Assembly: GCA_027922465.2 (NCBI GenBank)
Contig: BQMF02000054.1
Location: 620,001-684,000 of the forward strand
Length of the DNA: 64,000 bases
From: Turritopsis dohrnii
Taxonomy: Eukaryota > Cnidaria > Hydrozoa > Anthoathecata > Oceaniidae
Direction of reading: 5' to 3'
In this document: positions 58,161 to 64,000 of the stretch, one piece after another
How positions within the stretch are numbered: the stretch's first letter is position 1
Layout: every line of letters starts with the position of its first letter
Notes under the pieces: model-generated
Database searches by the model: none
Told to the model about the DNA's origin: nothing
What the model saw: only the letters and a program-made list of their open reading frames with translations
Made by a program: the position numbers and the translations under genes

Positions 58161-58799
58161 GACGGTATAATCAATACGCTACTAACAAAGTCATCTATAT
58201 GCCGAATGAGTATGAAAGAATTAGTTTATCAGACGCAATACCAGTGCCCAAATTACCAAAGCTTCTATGGTTTATCTAGTCCTCCTCCTCAATTCACAAG
58301 ATGGCTTGGAGTGTTTACAGCAGGACGCAGCAGTTCAATACAGAAGCACAGCTGGAAAATTTTCTAATCCCTTTTGCATTACACACCACAATATTACTAG
58401 CGATGTTTTCCTGGTTCAATGAAGTAAAAAAATATTTATTACCTTATACTTTCGATATAAGAACTGCCGGCAAATTCATGATTTCAACAAACATTTGGCG
58501 TCTTTCCTCCCATATTGGTTTGTTTTCATTATCTTTACTGCCCAGTTTCGCATGTATTGTTAGAAAGCGAATTTACTTGGTAAGCGAGTTAGAATTTTTT
58601 TTTGAGATGGAAAAGATAGAAGCAGATGGAAACTTACATTTTTACTTTCGCTTTATTATCATTATAAGGTTTGTTTCGTTATGCAGGTCTACTTTTTTTA
58701 GTTAATTAGTAAAAAAAGAAGCCCCTAAATGCTAATGCGAATATTATTTGAATGTTTCAACGCAGTTTGAATGCAATGGCATCCACATCATCCAGGTTG

Positions 58800-59106
58800 A
58801 CTTTTTCAGAAATTAAAATCCTGTTGTCAATGAAGGACCTGTTTTATAAATTATATACAATAAAAAACTAGAATATATAAAAAAAAGATAGCAAGACTAA
58901 TTAAACAGCCGAATAAATTAAACTTTTAAATTTACGGATAGATTCTTCTCTTCTTAAGTTATAATTGTCAGACAATTTATTGAAAGTCAGGGCACCTTGG
59001 ACAAATGATTGTCTTCCAGATTCAGATGTTGGAATGTTCCATGCAGATGTTGAAACACTTCCATAGCTGATCTTTCCTTGATCCTGCTGGTTACAGATTT
59101 CCGATA
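58800..59106 (-). mobile_element. LINE remnant, 3' end of the reverse transcriptase ORF and tail
   Basis: The minus strand reads SESGRQSFVQGALTFNKLSD and then FKSLIYSAV with a stop, the form of the C-terminus of CR1/L2-like LINE proteins (compare GRQSFYYQGCRLYNELP in the LINE at 33 kb). It is interrupted at 59106 by an inverted-repeat element. The upstream part seems to continue beyond 60996 (SELIRVEY). Confidence 0.6.
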
Positions 59107-60994
59107 CCGTAAAATGGGGTGACTTGAAACAATATTTGCCGTTTTTTGAAAAGATTTGCTCATAACTTTTATTCTAAGAAAGTAATTACTATGAAATTTT
59201 GAAAAAAGGTCCATTCATCTTTTGTCTTTCAGATAACAAAGTGTTCAAACTAATTGATGCATACCATCTCAAGTTATTGCTTCACAAAGTACACCTACTG
59301 AAATTTATCGTGCAGGGGTGACTTGAAACAGTGCTGTTTGCACAAAAATGTTGTTGTATAGAGCGCCAAAGCAGAAAACGTGTGATCTATGATTACTTGC
59401 GTATAAAACATAAATCAAAATAATTTGTTATTGCCAGTTTCATTTTTATTAAGTGATGGAGAGCGTTAGTAAATTTTGAAAACTCAAAATTTCAGAATGG
59501 TAAAACATTGTAAAAAATAAGTTATCTGAAGCCATTAAAATCATTAAGCGTGATAACGTAATTGTTTCAGAAACAATATCGAAAGCAGGCAAGATGAATT
59601 TGAATTTATAGCTAGTTTACACGACTGTACTTACTTAAAACTTGTAAATTGAATATATAATAAAATTCGTGATTCATAGTTTCCAACTTTCCTTTTCGTG
59701 CTTCTCTTAGTTTAGGATATATTTCCTTTACCATTGCGAAAGAGATTTCACAAATTGATCCATCGTCTTTGTTTTTTCCACACAAGCGCTTCCTCATTTC
59801 ATCCGGATTACGCGGATTTATTGCACCATTGCATATGACATGTATGGAGTATGAAACGTCCATATATCAAAAAGGCAAGAAGAAGCCCTGGTAACGAGGT
59901 TTAGTATGAAATTGTAAAAGTAACAGCATACAGCCCGTCTATCGCCAATTTCACAATAAGTATGGTGTGCCCATAGCCTTGAACGGAGGATAAAATTGCA
60001 GCACCGATTTGTTCAGAATTCTGATTAGTATTCAGTTATGGTACTTAGTAAAACGAGTCTATTGAGGTTCAATTCTTAGATTATTGACCCTTTCTATTAA
60101 CGGAACTTACAATAATTACCAAATGACTTATACCACCTTTGAAACTCCATCGGCTGAACTTTATCACACATCAATGATTCGATTGCATCATAATTGATAA
60201 GAATATTTATGCAATAATCGAAGAGACGAAGTGTATCGAGTGAAAAAAAACGAAACATTTTAATGGCATTATATATTTCTTTCAATTTTAAATATTTTTC
60301 CATAACATTCTGGAATTAAGCCGGATCTCCACTAGACGATTTTTAAGACGATCGTCTTAAATTTTCACGACGACATGCGCAGAAGAGTAAAACTGGTCGT
60401 CGCGGCGAAGATATTCTCTCGACGAAAAGTAGAAATAACTTTAACTTTTTGTCATGCGAACGACGATCGTCAAGTTCTAAACCAATGGCATTGCAGTAAT
60501 TTCCAACTTTCCAACATAACCATCATAACCAGTTTCAAGATGGCTAACAATGTGGAAGGACACACTATATACTGTTGATATTAATACTGTTAATTAATAT
60601 TCTTTTTCAGACGATTTTAAGAGTGATCTCCACTTGACGATTTTTTCGTCCCGAAAAAAATCGCTTCGCGCAAACTTTTTCGTCTAGTGGAGATCCGGCT
60701 TTACTCCCTTTGACCTTTCTATTTTACAAATGTAAAAAAAATTATATTTGGCGATATGCTGTATCGCCGTGACGTGCTATTTTACAGGGGTACTGATTTT
60801 CGGCGCTTTGTTCATCTTCAGCTTCCGAAGAACTTCCTTGATTAATGAAATTTTTCTATCGAATGTTGCGCTAGATAGTCTCCGAACGGAATCTGAAAAA
60901 AATTCGGAGTTTCATTCATTATTTCATGAGAAATAACGTTTTTTTGACGCTGTTTCAAGTCACCCCGGGTGTTTCAAGTCACCCCGCTTTACGG
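59107..60994. mobile_element. 1.89-kb inverted-repeat element inserted at TA in a LINE remnant
   Basis: Ends CCGTAAAATGGGGTGACTTG (59107) and its inverse at 60971-60994 differ at two positions over 24 bases. Both sides are flanked by TA, and joining the flanks restores LINE-like coding (LIRVEYRKS), so TA is the target duplication, as for Tc1/mariner/pogo elements. The word GGGGTGACTTGAAAC recurs subterminally at 59316 and, inverted, at 60953. Minus-strand open stretches at 59863-59612 and 60303-60097 are unassigned. A second element lies inside at 60318-60701. Confidence 0.82.
60318..60701. mobile_element. 384-bp MITE with AAGCCGGATCTCCACTAGAC ends, nested
   Basis: The 22-bp ends at 60318-60339 and 60680-60701 are perfect inverted copies. 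A perfect 20-bp palindrome (TTTAAGACGATCGTCTTAAA) sits next to the left end at 60342-60361. It lies wholly inside the 59107-60994 element, so it is the younger of the two. Confidence 0.85.
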
Positions 60995-61389
60995 TACTCT
61001 ACTCTGATAAGTTCTGAAGCTTTCTTCCCAAGATGATTTAATTTTGTGCAAACAGGTGTATATCCAAGTTATACAGGAGCGCATGTTAATAACACAGGAT
61101 GGTTGTGTCTTCAATTTTTGGACAGTGCCATTGTTACTGCTGTTGAGCAGTTAAGTACATTTTTAGTTTAATTTATGTTTATTGTGTGCGTGTGTGTCCA
61201 GTCTTATTTTCAAGATATTTTTTTACATTCTTTCCCAGTGGTATTTCAGTCTCTTTAGTGCGTTTGGTCATCACTCTTTCCGCCTTTGTTTAGTGTCACT
61301 TTAGCTTTAGTCTTTTGTCATTTCTCACGTTTTTTCTATTGTTATTTGGTGGAACGTTATCATCATTAGTTATGTTAGGTTTTATATTA

Positions 61390-61826
61390 GGGACCTTACG
61401 AAACTACGACGGCAACGAAGACGACGACGTACAAGATATTCATCTCCAATGAATCACAAAAGAGTAGAAACTATACACTTTGGTTAAGAAGTTATTTATA
61501 ATGCCTATGAAGTTTGTTTCTTGAAGTTAGACCAACAGAATCATGAAGGAACCAAGGAAAATTTATCCGAAGTACTGCTATTCTCACGTCTTCGTTTTCA
61601 GTACGACTTCAAAATATTACTTTTCACGTTGTGTGTAGAACGTGCAAATCTAATAATGATATTAGTAAAATTAAAAACATTTCCCAATAGTAAAGTGTGA
61701 AACATAGAAATACGTATTTCTATGTGTGAAATGACTTCCATTATAAAGCAAGTCTGTGGAGTAAAGAGAATCTTTTGTTTGCTTCACGTTGTCGTCCACG
61801 TTGCCGTCGTTGTTTCGTAAGGTCCC
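61390..61826. mobile_element. 437-bp MITE with GGGACCTTACGAAAC ends
   Basis: The left end GGGACCTTACGAAACTACGA and the right end are inverted over about 35 bases with few mismatches, and both are flanked by TA. Near the centre, CATAGAAATACGTATTTCTATG makes a perfect palindrome at about 61705-61726. It is non-coding. Confidence 0.85.
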
Positions 61827-62377
61827 TATTGTGTATGTTATATAAGCGTATGTGAGTTTTCTGTCTTGTAGTAAAGTGATGTGTGTGGTACAGTACTGCC
61901 ATCAGGAAGCCTTACATTGTGAGCGTGTATCCTGCATGACACTAACGATTCACGATCCAATCGTGACAATCATGATTGTGAATTAAACACTATTATAATC
62001 ATGATTGATCGTGGTCATCATGATAGGTTCATGGTGATCACGATGCATCAGGAAATTCATTAAAATCTCGATACTTTCACGATTAAAGTTTAATTTCTTA
62101 CAAATTCTGTTTATATTGTAACTCATGGCCGCAGTTCTCTTTTTAAAAATGAAATTTACAAATCCATGCATGTTCAGTAAGAGAAAACGTTCTTGCGATC
62201 GCATTTTTACACAACATAAGGATCGCGGTATTCCTTCGCTACGTAATTATACATGAAATAGTTATATCGTGAGTGTTTGTTAATGATTAATTTATCAATT
62301 CAATAATTTTTTGTACATTATTTACAACGTCGAAAACTTAGAGAAGGGCACGCCCGGTGATGTATAAATGTTTTTTA

Positions 62378-62544
62378 AAGGTGGGTTTCCACTTCATTCG
62401 CTGTGCTGGCGTGAACGAGCAAACTGCTTTTCGATTTAATAGTTCAGATGATTGGAACTACCAGGCGAATGAGATTGCGTCAGCCAATCAAAAAGCAGTT
62501 CGCTCGTTCGCGCGACCACAGCGAATGAAGTGGAAACCCACCTT
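62378..62544. mobile_element. 167-bp hairpin MITE with GGTGGGTTTCCACTTCATTC ends
   Basis: Arms of about 54 bases (62378-62431 and 62491-62544) are inverted with about four to five mismatches around a loop of about 60 bases, so the whole element folds as one hairpin. The end sequence differs from all other elements in the window. Confidence 0.88.
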
Positions 62545-63094
62545 AAAAAGAAAGACTTTAAATGCGGGATTTCACATGAAATTGGTTACGCGGGCAGCCT
62601 AGTGGAAATTGATAGAAATTGGCGCACTTTTAAAAAACTGCTAACAATGAATCTGAATGTCTCGAGAAGGAGTTTGCTGGCGGTTTAACAAATTAAAACG
62701 TTTTTATTTAGAAATCTTTTTCGTTATAACCAATACCAAGAGGCTGTTTGTGGATTTGCCTGTGTATGACATGTTGTATTGAAAAAAAAAATTATGTTTG
62801 TGTTATTCATTGTACTATTATTTCCTGATTACCTCGGCTACCGGTGAAATGGAAATATACACAACTGACCAACTCGTGAGCGGTAACTAACAAACCGAAT
62901 ACTTTGACAAACTGAAAAATATCCATAAAACATTCTTGACAGTGAAAACTAAATAGTTTTTCCAACAGCCGGTACTTTTGACGAATAATTACCAAAATTA
63001 TCCATCACAATTTAATAATTTTAACAAAAAAAGTTATTGATCAGAGTGATGTATTTCCGCCTTTGAAATAACTTACATGATGAGACCGCGCTCG
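62545..63094. other. 5' flank of the Tc1-like gene; nothing else recognised
   Basis: There is no open frame with recognisable motifs and no inverted-repeat end that could be matched, since the right end of the Tc1-like element lies beyond the window. Confidence 0.4.
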
Positions 63095-63102
63095 TATAAA
63101 TA
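63095..63102 (+). promoter_or_regulatory. Candidate TATA box of the Tc1-like transposase gene
   Basis: TATAAATA lies 61 bases before the ATG at 63156, preceded by a GC-richer stretch (GACCGCGCTCG), an arrangement expected for a core promoter. Confidence 0.5.
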
Positions 63103-63155
63103 GCTCATATCTTGCAACGTATTATCTTGAATAGCTTTTACATTAAAATCTAAAC

Positions 63156-64000
63156 ATGGCGCCTCAGCTTAGCTGCTATATAAAACAAAGAATTGTAAAC
63201 ATGGCTGAAAAAGGAAAATCTTACACTAATATTTCAAAAATAATTTTGGCGGAAGATCAGTTAAATGTATCAAGACATGCAATATCTGCAGTATACAAAC
63301 AAACTGGTTCATTTACTTCAAAACGCAAATCTGGAAAAAAGAAAAAGTTAGAGATCGCACATTACGATTATATAGATGAATGCTACGAGAATAATAATGA
63401 ACTTACTTCCGTTGGTAAGAAAAAATGATTTTTTCACTACTTAGAGCACATCAACATGCCTTTTGCCTTTCGGTATAATGTATGATATATTGTATTAAAT
63501 CAGTAGGATGAATTAAACATAGGATAATTAAACGAAAAACAATCAGCAATCACTAAGCATCATCATTTTATTTAGATCTTCAAAAGCTTCTTAAAGAACG
63601 ATTCAACCTATCAGTTTGTACAAGCACAATAAGGGAAACCAGGAAAAAATTGGGATGGATCTTGACTGGTCCCAGGTATTGCCAACTAATTCGAGAACAA
63701 AATAAAATACAGAGGTTGGAATTTTGCCGAAAAATACAACATGAACAAGTTCAATTCGATAACGTTATTTTCACCGATGAATCGACAATTATGTTGGACA
63801 AGCATGGGAAAATATGCTTTCGAAGAAAAGATCATCTTCCAAGGTTAAAGCCAGCACCAAAACACCCATATAAAGTTCATGTATGGGCTGGGATATCAAA
63901 ACGTGGACCAACGGAAATTGCCATTTTTTCCGGTATTATGAGAAAAGAATTTTACGTAGAAATTCTTAGAGATACACTGATACCGTTTATCAGAAAAGTT
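63156..64000 (+). CDS. Tc1-like transposase, two exons seen, runs off the window
   Basis: Exon 1 (63156-63414) has the N-terminal helix-turn-helix part: IKQRIVNMAEKGKSYTNISK and LNVSRHAISAVYKQTG, followed by a basic KRKSGKKKK. The intron 63415-63575 starts GTAAGA and ends TTTAG; without splicing the frame stops within 15 bases, while splicing gives the Tc1-like join ELTSVDLQKLLKERFNLSV. Exon 2 continues STIRETRKKLGW, VIFTDESTI (first catalytic aspartate), HVWAGISKRGPTEIAIFSGI and reaches the window edge before the remaining DxE residues. No stop or frameshift is seen. It may be an active element or a domesticated host gene. Confidence 0.82.

Noticed and set aside
58301..58705. Open frame of 134 codons, hydrophobic
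   Set aside because: No recognisable motif, AT-driven composition and no splice or promoter support; it was not called a gene.
61930..62060. Replication origin or binding array from repeated ATCATGAT/ATCGTGA words
   Set aside because: Imperfect, irregularly spaced repeats in AT-rich DNA; nothing supports a specific function.

Overview
The window looks like AT-rich nuclear DNA from an invertebrate animal, most likely a cnidarian. The reasons are spliced genes with GT-AG introns, a cluster of PAR-type (anion-selective) Cys-loop receptor genes, an intronless rhodopsin-type GPCR, a DUF4062-NACHT-TPR gene, and a mix of BEL/Pao, DIRS, CR1/L2-like, pogo, Tc1/mariner and THAP-DDE transposons. No rRNA, canonical tRNA, CRISPR array or bacterial operon was seen. 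The taxon is an inference from gene content and was not searched.

Layout. 0.9-6.5 kb is a transposon graveyard: a pogo-like transposase carrying a nested mariner, then a BEL/Pao gag-protease remnant broken by a LINE fragment with an exact 7-bp target duplication. 8.2-9.3 kb holds the intronless GPCR. 13.7-17.3 kb (+), 22.5-26.0 kb (+) and 39.3-32.2 kb (-) hold three Cys-loop anion-channel subunit genes. I assembled them exon by exon; the internal exons have the same or nearly the same lengths (245/83/144/186 in genes 2 and 3). Between genes 1 and 2 lies a 2.86-kb element with terminal inverted repeats and a decayed THAP-DDE transposase. At 29-30.3 kb is a DIRS remnant. The last intron of receptor gene 3 contains an uninterrupted 1040-residue LINE ORF (endonuclease plus reverse transcriptase) in the same orientation.

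42.2-50.2 kb (-) is a 23-exon gene for a predicted 1130-residue protein: an MGCGSS N-terminus, DUF4062, a NACHT P-loop, a winged-helix-like part and a TPR region, resembling TTC41 and nephrocystin-3. 53-54.3 kb is a decayed repeat-family gene. 55.2-62.6 kb is packed with inverted-repeat elements of at least six unrelated end types, one set inside another and one inside a LINE remnant. The right edge carries the 5' part of an intron-containing Tc1-like transposase gene that runs off the window.

The genes do not form a pathway. The three receptors are paralogs from local duplication and inversion, and could co-assemble as pentamer subunits. The GPCR and the NACHT-TPR gene are independent neighbours. 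No single undescribed system was proven. The most distinctive items are the CGTAAG palindrome element at 55.3-56.9 kb, the receptor cluster, the THAP-DDE transposase with two catalytic aspartates replaced, and the intact LINE with a 2A-like motif.
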